From Amycolatopsis decaplanina DSM 44594 (GTDB taxonomy: Bacteria; Actinomycetota; Actinomycetes; Mycobacteriales; Pseudonocardiaceae), in assembly GCF_000342005.1 (NCBI RefSeq), contig NZ_AOHO01000068.1:188330-252329 (forward strand): a DNA stretch of 64,000 nucleotides, given 5' to 3'. Below the pieces are notes generated by a model. It saw only the letters and a list, made by a program, of their open reading frames with translations. It did no database searches and was not told the origin of the DNA. Of this stretch, positions 43,478 through 51,558 are shown one piece after another (the stretch's first letter is position 1; each line of letters opens with the position of its first letter). The translations under genes were made by a program, and so were the position numbers.

Positions 43478-45135
43478 CGTCGTGCTCCCGTCGTCTCACG
43501 CTGCCAGACGACCTCGCCGCCGCTGACGGTGGCGTCCACGGTCAGCTCACGGATCTGGTCGGGGTCGACCGTGGTGGGGTCGCCGGACAGCACCGCGAGA
43601 TCGGCGAGCTTCCCGATCTCCAGACTGCCCTTGATCTCCTCCTCGCCCGCCAGGTAGGCGGCGTCGATCGTGTAGCCGCGCAACGCGGCGTCGACGTCCA
43701 CGGCCTGTTCGGGGCCGAGTACCTTGCCCTGCCTGGTGATCCGGCGCACCGCGCACCAGATCCCTTCAAGCGGCGGCACCGGGGTCACCGGGGTGTCCGA
43801 ATGCAGTCCGAAGTGGATTCCGCGCGAGCGGGCCGAGACCAGTGGGCTGATCCGGCGCGCCCGCTCCGGGCCGAGGAAGACATCGCGATGCCGGTCTCCC
43901 CAGTAGTAGACGTGCTTGACGAAGAACGACGCGAGGACGTCGTGGGCGGCCATCCGGTCCAGCTGGTCTTCGCGCACCGTCTGGCAATGCTCGATCCGAT
44001 GCCGCCTGCCGGTCCCCCGCGGCGAGCCCAGCCGCGAGTAGCCGTCGATGATCGCATCGATCGCCGCGTCCCCGTTGCCGTGCACGGCGACCTGCCAGCC
44101 CGCCGCGTCGAGCGCGGCGATCCGGCGGCCGAGGTCGGCGGGTTCGAGCAGCATCATGCCGTGCTCGTCCGGATCGCAGGTGTAGCCCTCCGCGAGGCAT
44201 CCGGTTTTGCCCTGGATCGAGCCGTCCGCGACGATCTTCACCCCCGTCATCGCGAACTTGTCGTCCACGCGGCCTTCCGGCGGTTCCGGGTCGCCTTCGT
44301 CGAGGCCGGGCAGGAGACCGTCGAACAGGTAGCCGCGAACCCGGACGCGCAGTTTCCCTGCGCGCCTCAGCAGCGCGTACGCCTCCAGTTCCGCCGCACC
44401 GCCGATGAGCCCGATACCGGTGTCGTGCACGGAGGTCACGCCGTTGGCGAGGTACTCCTCGTCCGCCAGGAGCAGCGCTTCGGCCAGTTCACCGGCGCTC
44501 TGGCCGGGCAGCCGGGACGTGACGAGGAAGGCCGCCGTCTCGACGAGCACCCCGGTCGGCTCGCCACGGGCGTCGCGCACGATGAGCCCACCGGGTGGGT
44601 CGGGGGTTTCGGCGGTGATCCCGACTTCGCGCAAGGCGAGCGAGTTCGCGGTGCAGAAGTGGCCGGAAACATGGGTCAGTACCACGGGATTGCCCCCGGA
44701 GACGGGGTCGAGGTCCGCGCGCGTCGGGTGACGGCCGTCCGCGAGCAGCGTGTCGTCGTACCGGAAACCCCGGACCCACTCCCCCGGTCCGAGATCCTTG
44801 GCCGCCTGGGCGACCCGTCCGGTGATGTCGGCGATGGTGTCGTTGGGCGGGCTGCCGGCGTCGACCGGCGCGGCCAGCGTCATCCCGAAGAACGCCGGAT
44901 GGTTGTGGGATTCGACGAAACCGGGGATCACCGTGCGCTCGGCCAGGTCGAGCACGGTGGTCTCCGGGCCGATCAACCGGGAGATCTCACGTTCGGAACC
45001 CAGCGCGGTGACACGTCCGCCGCTCGCGGCCAGCGCGCGGACCCGTCTCCCCGCCGGGTCCAGGGTGAGCACGGTGCCCCCGAGCGCGACGAAGTCGGCG
45101 GCACACCGGGGATCTTCTCGAACGAACTCCACCAC
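43474..45135 (-). CDS. YtcJ-like metal-dependent amidohydrolase
   Basis: 553 residues. Metal and active-site motifs: ESHNHPAFFG (HxH), VKIVADGSIQGKTG (Lys), VAVHGNGDAAID, RIEHCQ and LHSDTPVTP. YtcJ/AepA-type enzymes hydrolyse diverse amides or N-acyl compounds; substrate unknown. GTG at 45135 has AGGAGG seven bases upstream. First gene of an operon with DUF3311 and the symporter. A MocR regulator lies just upstream in the same direction. Confidence 0.88.
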   Translation of the reverse strand: MVEFVREDPRCAADFVALGGTVLTLDPAGRRVRALAASGGRVTALGSEREISRLIGPETTVLDLAERTVIPGFVESHNHPAFFGMTLAAPVDAGSPPNDTIADITGRVAQAAKDLGPGEWVRGFRYDDTLLADGRHPTRADLDPVSGGNPVVLTHVSGHFCTANSLALREVGITAETPDPPGGLIVRDARGEPTGVLVETAAFLVTSRLPGQSAGELAEALLLADEEYLANGVTSVHDTGIGLIGGAAELEAYALLRRAGKLRVRVRGYLFDGLLPGLDEGDPEPPEGRVDDKFAMTGVKIVADGSIQGKTGCLAEGYTCDPDEHGMMLLEPADLGRRIAALDAAGWQVAVHGNGDAAIDAIIDGYSRLGSPRGTGRRHRIEHCQTVREDQLDRMAAHDVLASFFVKHVYYWGDRHRDVFLGPERARRISPLVSARSRGIHFGLHSDTPVTPVPPLEGIWCAVRRITRQGKVLGPEQAVDVDAALRGYTIDAAYLAGEEEIKGSLEIGKLADLAVLSGDPTTVDPDQIRELTVDATVSGGEVVWQRETTGARR

Positions 45136-45246
45136 ACGGACCTCCTGGTGACGTGTCCTGGCTCACGAAGGATCCCCAGACAGTGCGGCACGTCTGGCCA
45201 TGTGAACAGGTCCAGAACGCTCCGGCACGGTGGTACCAGTTCTCGT

Positions 45247-46716
45247 TCAGCCGCCGAGCAGATCGCGGCAGGCCTCGCCGAGCAACCGGATACCGGGGTC
45301 GATGTCGCGCAACGGCACCGCCGCGAAGCCGATCCGGAAGTGGTTCCGCGGCGGGTCGTCCCCGACGAAGAAGATGTCCCCGGGCTCGATCAGGACGCCG
45401 TCGCGCTCGGCGCGTTCCATCAGCGCCCGGCAGTCCAGTCCGGACGGCCCGGTCATCCAGAGACTGACCCCACCCGGCGGGTAAACCGTCTGCGCCCACG
45501 GCAGGTGTTCGGCGACCGCGGCGCAGGTCGCCTCCCATTTCCGCATCAGTTTCGTGCGGTACCGCCGCAGGGAACGGTGGTACTCGCCGCTGTCGATGAG
45601 CAACGCCAGCGCCCGCTGGAGGTGACCGGGCGGATGCCGAAGCACGTACCGCCGGATCTCCCGCAGCTCCTTCACCAGTTCGCGTGGCCCGACCAGGTAT
45701 CCCAGCCGCAGGCCGGGTGAGAGGAATTTGGAGAAGGTGCCGAGGTAGATCGCGTCGCCGGTGCCGTCGAGCGCCTTGAGCGCGGGTGTGGGGCTGCCGT
45801 GGTACCGGAATTCGCTGTCGTAGTCGTCCTCGACGAGCACCGTGCCCGCACTCGCGGCGAGGCTGAGCAGCCGACGGCGGCGGCCGATGCTCAACGTCGC
45901 GTTCGTCGGGTGGTGGTGACTCGGGGTGAGGTAGAGCAGGTCGACGCCGTCGAGTGTCTCCGGCGGGCGCAAGCCGCTCTGGTCGACGTCGACGCCACGC
46001 AGTCCGGCGCCGGTGCGCAGGAAGATGTGCCGGGCGTCGAGGTACCCCGGGTTCTCCATCGCCACGACGCTGTCCGGCCCGAGCAGCGCGCGGCCGAGCA
46101 GGTCGAGTCCCTGCTGCGAGCCGACGGTGATCAGTACTTCTGACGGGTCGGCCTCGATCCCCCTCGCGGTGAGCAGCTGACGGCAGATCAGGTCGACCAG
46201 CATCGGGTCGTCGGAGCCGACGCTGTCCTGCAGGCTCGGGAACACGTGCGGCCGGTACAGCGCGTCGCGCAGGCAGCGGGTCCACGAGCGCGCGGGGAAG
46301 GCGGTGACGTCCACCTGACCGGCGAGGAACGGGTACGGATAGGTGTGCCAGTCCACGCGTTTCTCGATATGCGGCACCCCGGCGTCGGGATACCGGCGCA
46401 CCCGCGCGCTCCAGTCGATGGCCGGGCTGGTGCCGCGCTCCTGCACCGCGCAATGCGGTCGCATCTCCGCGTTGATGAACAGCCCGCTGCGCTCCCGGCT
46501 CTCCACGAATCCTTCGGCGACCAGCTCCTGGTACGCCAGGTTGATGGTGTTGCGGGAAACGCTCAGTTCGGCGGCCAGTTCGCGCGAGCTCGGCAGCCGG
46601 TGCGCCGGGTCGAACGTGCCGATCGCGATGCCGTGCTCGATGGCGCGCCGCACCTGCCGGTAGAGCGGCTCGGCGGACGCCCGGTCGATTTCGATCAACG
46701 TTCGCGGCAACGGCAC
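45247..46716 (-). CDS. MocR/PdxR-type regulator (GntR HTH fused to aminotransferase fold)
   Basis: 489 residues. GntR winged helix at about 15-85 (LPSSRELAAELSVSRNTINLAYQEL region), linker, then a fold-type I aminotransferase domain with ITVGSQQGLDLLGRALL, EDDYDSEF and the PLP lysine in GTFSKFLSPGLRLGY. Such proteins use PLP or its adduct as effector; TauR of Rhodobacter is a MocR that controls taurine genes. It lies between ald and the amidohydrolase operon. GTG at 46716 sits close to GAGAGG. Target is uncertain. Confidence 0.88.
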   Translation of the reverse strand: MPLPRTLIEIDRASAEPLYRQVRRAIEHGIAIGTFDPAHRLPSSRELAAELSVSRNTINLAYQELVAEGFVESRERSGLFINAEMRPHCAVQERGTSPAIDWSARVRRYPDAGVPHIEKRVDWHTYPYPFLAGQVDVTAFPARSWTRCLRDALYRPHVFPSLQDSVGSDDPMLVDLICRQLLTARGIEADPSEVLITVGSQQGLDLLGRALLGPDSVVAMENPGYLDARHIFLRTGAGLRGVDVDQSGLRPPETLDGVDLLYLTPSHHHPTNATLSIGRRRRLLSLAASAGTVLVEDDYDSEFRYHGSPTPALKALDGTGDAIYLGTFSKFLSPGLRLGYLVGPRELVKELREIRRYVLRHPPGHLQRALALLIDSGEYHRSLRRYRTKLMRKWEATCAAVAEHLPWAQTVYPPGGVSLWMTGPSGLDCRALMERAERDGVLIEPGDIFFVGDDPPRNHFRIGFAAVPLRDIDPGIRLLGEACRDLLGG

Positions 46717-46732
46717 CTCCCTCTCGGCGACG

Positions 46733-46768
46733 GGGCCGGGATCTGAACCTAAACCCAGATCCCGGCCC
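46733..46768 (-). terminator. Hairpin terminator after ald
   Basis: Perfect 13-bp stem (GGGCCGGGATCTG at 46733-46745 with 46756-46768) and a 10-base loop, eight bp past the ald stop and before the MocR gene. Likely ends ald transcription. Confidence 0.7.
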
Positions 46769-46775
46769 GCACCAC

Positions 46776-47891
46776 CTAGCCGAGAACCTCGTCGAGAGCG
46801 ACCGAGCCGATTCCGAGCGCCTCACCGACCGGCGCGGACGTCAGCCGCCCGTCCACCGTGCTGACCCCGCCGCGCAGCTCCGGGCACCGCGCGACGGCCC
46901 CGGACAGGCCGTTGTTCGCCAGCTCGAGCGCGTACGGCAGTGTGACGTTCGTCAGCGCGTACGTCGAGGTGTGCGGAACCGCGCCGGGCATGTTGGCGAC
47001 GCAGTAGAACACCGAGCCGTGCACGGCGAACGTCGGTTCCGCGTGCGTCGTCGGCCGCGTGTCCTCGAAGCAGCCGCCTTGGTCGACGGAGATGTCGACG
47101 AGCACGCTGCCCGGCTTCATGCGGGACACGAGCTCGTTCGACACCAGGCTCGGCGCCTTGGCACCGGGCACGAGCACCGCGCCGATCACCAGGTCGGCTT
47201 CGAGCACGGCCTCTTCGATCGAGTAGGCGTTGGCCGCGGCGGTGCGGATGCGGCCCTGGTACATCCGGTCGGCGGCACGGAGCTTGTCGACGTTCTTGTC
47301 GAACAAGACGACGTCGGCCCAGGTCCCGGCCGCGCCGGCGACCGCGTTCATTCCCGCGACACCGGCGCCGAGTACGACCACCCGTGCCGGGGCCACCCCG
47401 GAGACACCGCCGATGAGCACACCCCGTCCGCCGTTGGCGCGCATCAGCGTCTGTGCGCCGACCTGCGGGGCCAGCCGTCCGGCGACCTCGCTCATCGGGA
47501 ACAGCAGCGGCAGCGAACCGTTCGGCAGCTGCACCGTCTCATACGCCACCGACGTCGTGCCCGCGTCCAGCAATGCCCGCGTGCACGGCTCACTCGCGGC
47601 GAGGTGGAGGTAGGTGAACAGCAGCTGATCGCGCCGCAGCCGGTGGTACTCCTCGGCGATCGGCTCCTTGACCTTGAGCACGAGCTCACCGGTCGCCCAG
47701 ACGTCGTCGGCGCTGTCGAGCACCTTCGCCCCGGCCGCGGCGTAGTCCTCGTCGCGCAGGGAAGACCCTTCCCCCGCTCCGCGTTCGACGAACACCTCGT
47801 GCCCGGCCGAAGTGAACTCGTGCACGCCCGCAGGCGTCACCGCGACCCGGTACTCGTGGTTCTTGACTTCACGAGGGACACCGATCCTCAT
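46776..47891 (-). CDS. ald: Alanine dehydrogenase
   Basis: 371 residues, full length. Interconverts alanine with pyruvate and ammonia using NAD. RIGVPREVKNHEYRVAVTP, catalytic Lys75 and His96 (TYLHLAAS), VVVLGAGVAGMNA (NAD loop) and VSVDQGG are present. Tpa makes alanine from pyruvate, so Ald can close the cycle and release ammonia in taurine use; it is also a known hypoxia-induced enzyme in mycobacteria. Start at 47891 follows GGGAG. It is a single-gene unit with its own terminator. Confidence 0.94.
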   Translation of the reverse strand: MRIGVPREVKNHEYRVAVTPAGVHEFTSAGHEVFVERGAGEGSSLRDEDYAAAGAKVLDSADDVWATGELVLKVKEPIAEEYHRLRRDQLLFTYLHLAASEPCTRALLDAGTTSVAYETVQLPNGSLPLLFPMSEVAGRLAPQVGAQTLMRANGGRGVLIGGVSGVAPARVVVLGAGVAGMNAVAGAAGTWADVVLFDKNVDKLRAADRMYQGRIRTAAANAYSIEEAVLEADLVIGAVLVPGAKAPSLVSNELVSRMKPGSVLVDISVDQGGCFEDTRPTTHAEPTFAVHGSVFYCVANMPGAVPHTSTYALTNVTLPYALELANNGLSGAVARCPELRGGVSTVDGRLTSAPVGEALGIGSVALDEVLG

Positions 47892-48000
47892 CTCACGCTC
47901 CCGTCTGTTCCAAAGGCAGTGACGCTGAGCGTGCGGCACGACTGGAACGGCCAGAAGTGCCAGAACCCGCGCGATCGACGGGTCCAGTTCGCGAGAGGCA

Positions 48001-48061
48001 CCGGTCCGTGAAGGCCTCCTTGAGGGACTCTGGGTCCCTCAAGGAGGCCTTCACGGACCGG
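48001..48061. repeat. 28-bp-arm palindrome (family 1) between divergent genes
   Basis: Arms 48001-48028 and 48034-48061, perfect, 5-base loop; inner 24 bases are the same as the 7975 copy. It lies between divergent ald and tauE-like genes, which is unusual for this mostly convergent family. Confidence 0.7.
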
Positions 48062-48160
48062 GCACCCGCCAGGTACGGCTGCCTGGCCATAGCGGTGGGC
48101 TATGACGTCGTCGTCAGACGACGCCTACCGCCCCGGCCGCGTCCGGTCCACAATGGACTC

Positions 48161-48871
48161 GTGGGAACCCTGGCCATCATCTCGCTGGCGGCGGCGGCCG
48201 GGGTCGTCGCCCAGCGCCTTTCCGGCATGGGGCTTTCCCTGCTGTGCGTACCGTTCCTGGCGCTGGCTTTGGGCCCGCTCGACGCCGTCCGGCTCACCCT
48301 GCTGCTCGGCTTCCCGGTCTACCTCGCGGTCGCGATCACCCATTGGCGGGCGATCAGGTGGGCGCAGGTCGCCTGGCTGACGGTGCCCGCGGTGGTGTTC
48401 ACTCCCGTCGTCGCGCTCGTGGTGCGCGGCGTTCCCGCACGTCCCCTGCTGCTCGCCGCGGGTGGCTGCTGTGTCCTCGCCGTCGGCGTGCTGGCGAGCG
48501 GCATCACCAGCAGACGGCTGGCGGGGAGGACGGGTGCCGTCGGCGCGGGCGTGCTGAGCGCGGCGATGAACTCCGTCGCCGGGCTCTCCGGTCCCGCGGT
48601 GGCGGTGTACGGGGCGAGCGCGGGTTGGGGCGCGGACGAGACGCGCGGGACGCTGTCGATCTATTTCTTCCTGCTCGGCCTGGTCGCCCTGCCCAGTCTC
48701 GGCTGGGTGGAGCTGCCCCTGAGCGTGCTCCTGCCGGTCGCGGGCGCCGCCCTCGCCGGTGATCTGCTGGGACGAGCGCTGAGCCGCCGGGTCGGCGCAC
48801 GCTCCGTCCGCTGGTCCGTCCTTCTCCTTTCGGCTGCGGGTGGCGCGCTGACGCTGGCGCATGCCGCGTGA
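48161..48871 (+). CDS. TauE/SafE-family permease
   Basis: 236 residues, about seven or eight helices. VVAQRLSGMGLSLLCVPFLAL, RLTLLLGFPVYLAV, AMNSVAGLSGPAVAVYGASAGW and TRGTLSIYFFLLG match the sulfite exporter TauE/SafE family (fragments). GTG at 48161; CACAAT seven bases upstream could be a -10 of a leaderless message. With Xsc in the window, sulfite export is a reasonable guess, but the family is broad. Confidence 0.82.
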   Translation: MGTLAIISLAAAAGVVAQRLSGMGLSLLCVPFLALALGPLDAVRLTLLLGFPVYLAVAITHWRAIRWAQVAWLTVPAVVFTPVVALVVRGVPARPLLLAAGGCCVLAVGVLASGITSRRLAGRTGAVGAGVLSAAMNSVAGLSGPAVAVYGASAGWGADETRGTLSIYFFLLGLVALPSLGWVELPLSVLLPVAGAALAGDLLGRALSRRVGARSVRWSVLLLSAAGGALTLAHAA

Positions 48872-48881
48872 GGAAGTGCCT

Positions 48882-48933
48882 GGTCTCGTGAGTGGTAAGG
48901 ACGGTTAGAACCGTCCTTACCACTCACGAGACC
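48882..48933. terminator. 25-bp-arm palindrome between convergent genes (family 2)
   Basis: Arms 48882-48906 and 48909-48933, perfect, loop AG. It separates the TauE-like gene from the end of the nicotinate operon. Confidence 0.75.
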
Positions 48934-48942
48934 CACGAGCAC

Positions 48943-50427
48943 TCAGAGCAGCTTTCGCAGAGCTTCCCGCAGAGCGGCGAGGGCGGCCTCGGGCTCGTCC
49001 CAGAAGATCATGTGCCCGGCCTTCGGGATCTCGACGAACTCGGCCGACGGATTGCGCTCGGCCGCTTCGGCCGCGCCGTCGGCGGTGACGACCGGACTCG
49101 CGCCGCCGTACAGGAAGAATGTCGGAGCGGGCACCCGCGGCCAGTCGTCGAAGAAGTCCTCGGATTCGAACCCTGCGTGGGTGGCGACGATCGCGTCGCG
49201 AGAGCACGACGACAGCCAGCGGGCACGCAATTCCTGTTCCCGGCGCGGCCATCGCGGCCACGACCGGGCCACCTCGTCGGCGTCCGTTCCCCGGCGGGCT
49301 TGATCGAGTTGCCCGAGGAAGGCGTCGAGGGTGGTGGGATACGGCCCTCGTCCGGGGCCGCTCAGCGGAGGGTCGGCCAGAACCGTGCCGCGAAGCCGTC
49401 GGCCGGTGGCCGCGGCCCGTGCGGCGATCCGCGCGCCCATGGAGTGTCCGAACAGGATCGGCTCGCGCAGCCCGAGTCCGTCCACGACCGCCTCGACGTC
49501 GGCGGCATAGCTCGCCAGGTCGTAATCCGCGGCGTCATCGGACAGCCCACGGCCGCGGACGTCGAGCACGAGCGGGCGCACCAGATCGGTGAGCTCCCGT
49601 GCGACGAAGTCCATCGTGACCGCCGGGCTGGTGATCCCCGGTAGCACGATCACGGGGACACCGTCGCCGGGACCGTAGTCGAGCACGTGCAGCCGGACCG
49701 AACCCGACGTCACCCAGCGGCTGGTCGCGGGCAGTTCACCGAGGTCGGCCGAGGCGGGCTGGGTGAGCGTGCGGCGATCCGAGGTTTCCGAGAGGTACGC
49801 CAAGGCCTCGTCGAGGGCGACGACGTCCGCGTATTTCGCTTGCAGGTCGAACAAAGCGGCATCGTGCGGTCCCTGCGCGCGGTCACCGCAGGCTTCCCGG
49901 ACGACGAGGGTGTCGAAGCCGGACTGGACGGCGTCGACGGCGGTGGCGCGGACGCATCCCGAAGTGGTGGCGCCGCAGACGACAACGGTATCCGTGCCCA
50001 GACTCGTGAGGAGCGCGGCCAGCGAGGTCCCGTGAAACGCCGAGGCACCCTTCTTCAGGATCAAATGGTCGCCTTCCCGCTGTTCGAGTCGCGGGTCAAG
50101 GGCGACCGCTTCGCTTCCTTCGCGGAGGGCTCGCATCCCAGGCGCTTTCCGGAGCCACGCAAGGGCGTCACCGTCCGCTTCCGCGGGTGTGTAAGCGATC
50201 GCGGTGTAGATCACCGGCACGTCCCGCCGCCGGGCCTCGGCGACGAGTGCGGCGGCCGCGGTCACCTCGGCGGTGAGATCGGCTCCGGACGGGAAGCCGG
50301 ATTCGGTGAACCCCCGGGTCAGGTCGACCACGACAAGAGCCGGGCGCGATCCGCGGGGCACGCTCGCACCGAAACCGGCTCGCTCGTACACACTGTCGAC
50401 ATCGGTCCGGCGTTCATCGACGGGCAC
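48943..50427 (-). CDS. Maleamate amidohydrolase (NicF) - N-formylmaleamate deformylase (NicD) fusion
   Basis: 494 residues in one frame. Residues ~25-215 are an isochorismatase-like amidohydrolase with the triad Asp35 (VVVDLTRGF), Lys125 or 126 (LILKKGASAF) and Cys158 (GATTSGCVRATAVD), as in NicF. After a linker (about 216-240), residues ~240-494 are an alpha/beta hydrolase with Ser329 (FGHSMGA) and a late His (KAGHMIF), as in NicD. NicD then NicF act in sequence on N-formylmaleamate, giving maleamate then maleate, so the fusion joins two consecutive steps in reverse order. GTG at 50427 follows AAGGAG. Last gene of the operon. Confidence 0.87.
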   Translation of the reverse strand: MPVDERRTDVDSVYERAGFGASVPRGSRPALVVVDLTRGFTESGFPSGADLTAEVTAAAALVAEARRRDVPVIYTAIAYTPAEADGDALAWLRKAPGMRALREGSEAVALDPRLEQREGDHLILKKGASAFHGTSLAALLTSLGTDTVVVCGATTSGCVRATAVDAVQSGFDTLVVREACGDRAQGPHDAALFDLQAKYADVVALDEALAYLSETSDRRTLTQPASADLGELPATSRWVTSGSVRLHVLDYGPGDGVPVIVLPGITSPAVTMDFVARELTDLVRPLVLDVRGRGLSDDAADYDLASYAADVEAVVDGLGLREPILFGHSMGARIAARAAATGRRLRGTVLADPPLSGPGRGPYPTTLDAFLGQLDQARRGTDADEVARSWPRWPRREQELRARWLSSCSRDAIVATHAGFESEDFFDDWPRVPAPTFFLYGGASPVVTADGAAEAAERNPSAEFVEIPKAGHMIFWDEPEAALAALREALRKLL

Positions 50428-51061
50428 GCTGCAACTCCTTGATCAGTTTGTCCTGAGTGCGGATCCGGCCCAGCAGCCAGCCCTGGAACAGCCCGAGCGC
50501 CGCGGCGGCCGCGATCGCGCCGTAGCGTTTGACGCCCTCGGGAAGCACCATGGCGAGACCATCGACGGCCTCCGGAACCGGTGCCGCTGCGGGAACCCGG
50601 CTCGTAGCCGCGACAGGCCCCGCCCGCAACTGGTCCGCGAGGTTGCGGGCGAACTGGTCGAGCAGCCGGGTGGAGACGGCACCGATCGCGCCCTTGCCGA
50701 ATTGGGCGAGCTTGCCGCGGATCGACAGGTCGGTACGCAATTCGATGGTGGCGCCGCCGGGTGCCTCGCGCACGGTCAGGGTGACGTCGGCCTCGGCGTC
50801 GCCGTTCCCGTGGGCGTCCGCTCCCCTGGCCACCAGCCGCAGACTGCGGTCGGCGGCGGTGACGTCGGTGAACCGCACCGTGCCCGAGTAGGCGGCGGTG
50901 ATCGGGCCGACCTTGACCTTGACACGGCCGAGATAGGCGTCGTCCTGCCGCCCGTCGAGGGTCGCGCCCGGCAGGCAACCGGCCACCCGCTCGACGTCGT
51001 TGATCAAGGCGAAGACCGCGTCGGGTCCGGCCGGTACGGACAGTTGGTTTTCCAGGATCAC
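50414..51061 (-). CDS. CoxG-like SRPBCC protein with C-terminal membrane helix
   Basis: 215 residues. The CoxG/SRPBCC domain (about 1-145: LSVPAGPDAVFALINDVERVAGCLPGA, fragment) is followed by a Pro/Ala linker and a C-terminal hydrophobic helix (AIAAAAALGLFQGWLLG). In CO dehydrogenase systems CoxG recruits the enzyme to the membrane. Here it probably docks the nicotinate hydroxylase to an electron acceptor (inference). GTG start overlaps the small-subunit stop; its end overlaps the NicF-NicD start by 14 bp. Confidence 0.85.
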   Translation of the reverse strand: MILENQLSVPAGPDAVFALINDVERVAGCLPGATLDGRQDDAYLGRVKVKVGPITAAYSGTVRFTDVTAADRSLRLVARGADAHGNGDAEADVTLTVREAPGGATIELRTDLSIRGKLAQFGKGAIGAVSTRLLDQFARNLADQLRAGPVAATSRVPAAAPVPEAVDGLAMVLPEGVKRYGAIAAAAALGLFQGWLLGRIRTQDKLIKELQRARR

Positions 51062-51558
51062 GCTGTCGCCTCCTTCTCAGCGGCGTGGCACCGGCGGGTC
51101 GCGGTGGCTTCGATCGCGTCCACGATCGTCTGATAACCGGTGCAGCGGCACAGGTTCGCCGAGACGGCCTCGCGGATCTCCTCACGGCCCGCGTCCGGTC
51201 GCTGGGCGAGGAATCCTTCGGCCAGCATGAGGAATCCGGGGGTGCAGAAACCGCACTGCAGGCCGTGGTGCTCACTGAAAGACCGCTGCAGGTCGGAAAG
51301 TTCACCGTCACGCCCCAGCGACTCGACCGTGCGGATCTCGGCCGTCTCCGCCTGGACGGCGAACATCAGGCACGCTCGCACCGGTTCGCCGTCGACGAGA
51401 ACGGTGCAGGCACCGCACACCCCGTGCTCGCAGCCGACGTGGGTGCCGGTGAGCCCGAGGTCGTGGCGCAAGACGTCGAGCAGGGTCTTGCGCGCCTCGA
51501 CGAGGGCCTCGTGCGCCTCGCCGTTGACGTTCAGGACGATCAGGTGCCGGTCGGTCAT
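51058..51558 (-). CDS. Molybdenum hydroxylase small subunit, two [2Fe-2S] clusters (NicA-like)
   Basis: 166 residues. Plant-type cluster cysteines 43, 48, 51 and 63 (CEHGVCGAC), second cluster cysteines 102, 105, 137 and 139 (CGFCTPG, CRCTG). Carries electrons from the molybdenum site. With the L and M subunits it likely hydroxylates nicotinate to 6-hydroxynicotinate. ATG overlaps the L-subunit stop, and its stop overlaps the CoxG-like GTG. Confidence 0.93.
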   Translation of the reverse strand: MTDRHLIVLNVNGEAHEALVEARKTLLDVLRHDLGLTGTHVGCEHGVCGACTVLVDGEPVRACLMFAVQAETAEIRTVESLGRDGELSDLQRSFSEHHGLQCGFCTPGFLMLAEGFLAQRPDAGREEIREAVSANLCRCTGYQTIVDAIEATATRRCHAAEKEATA

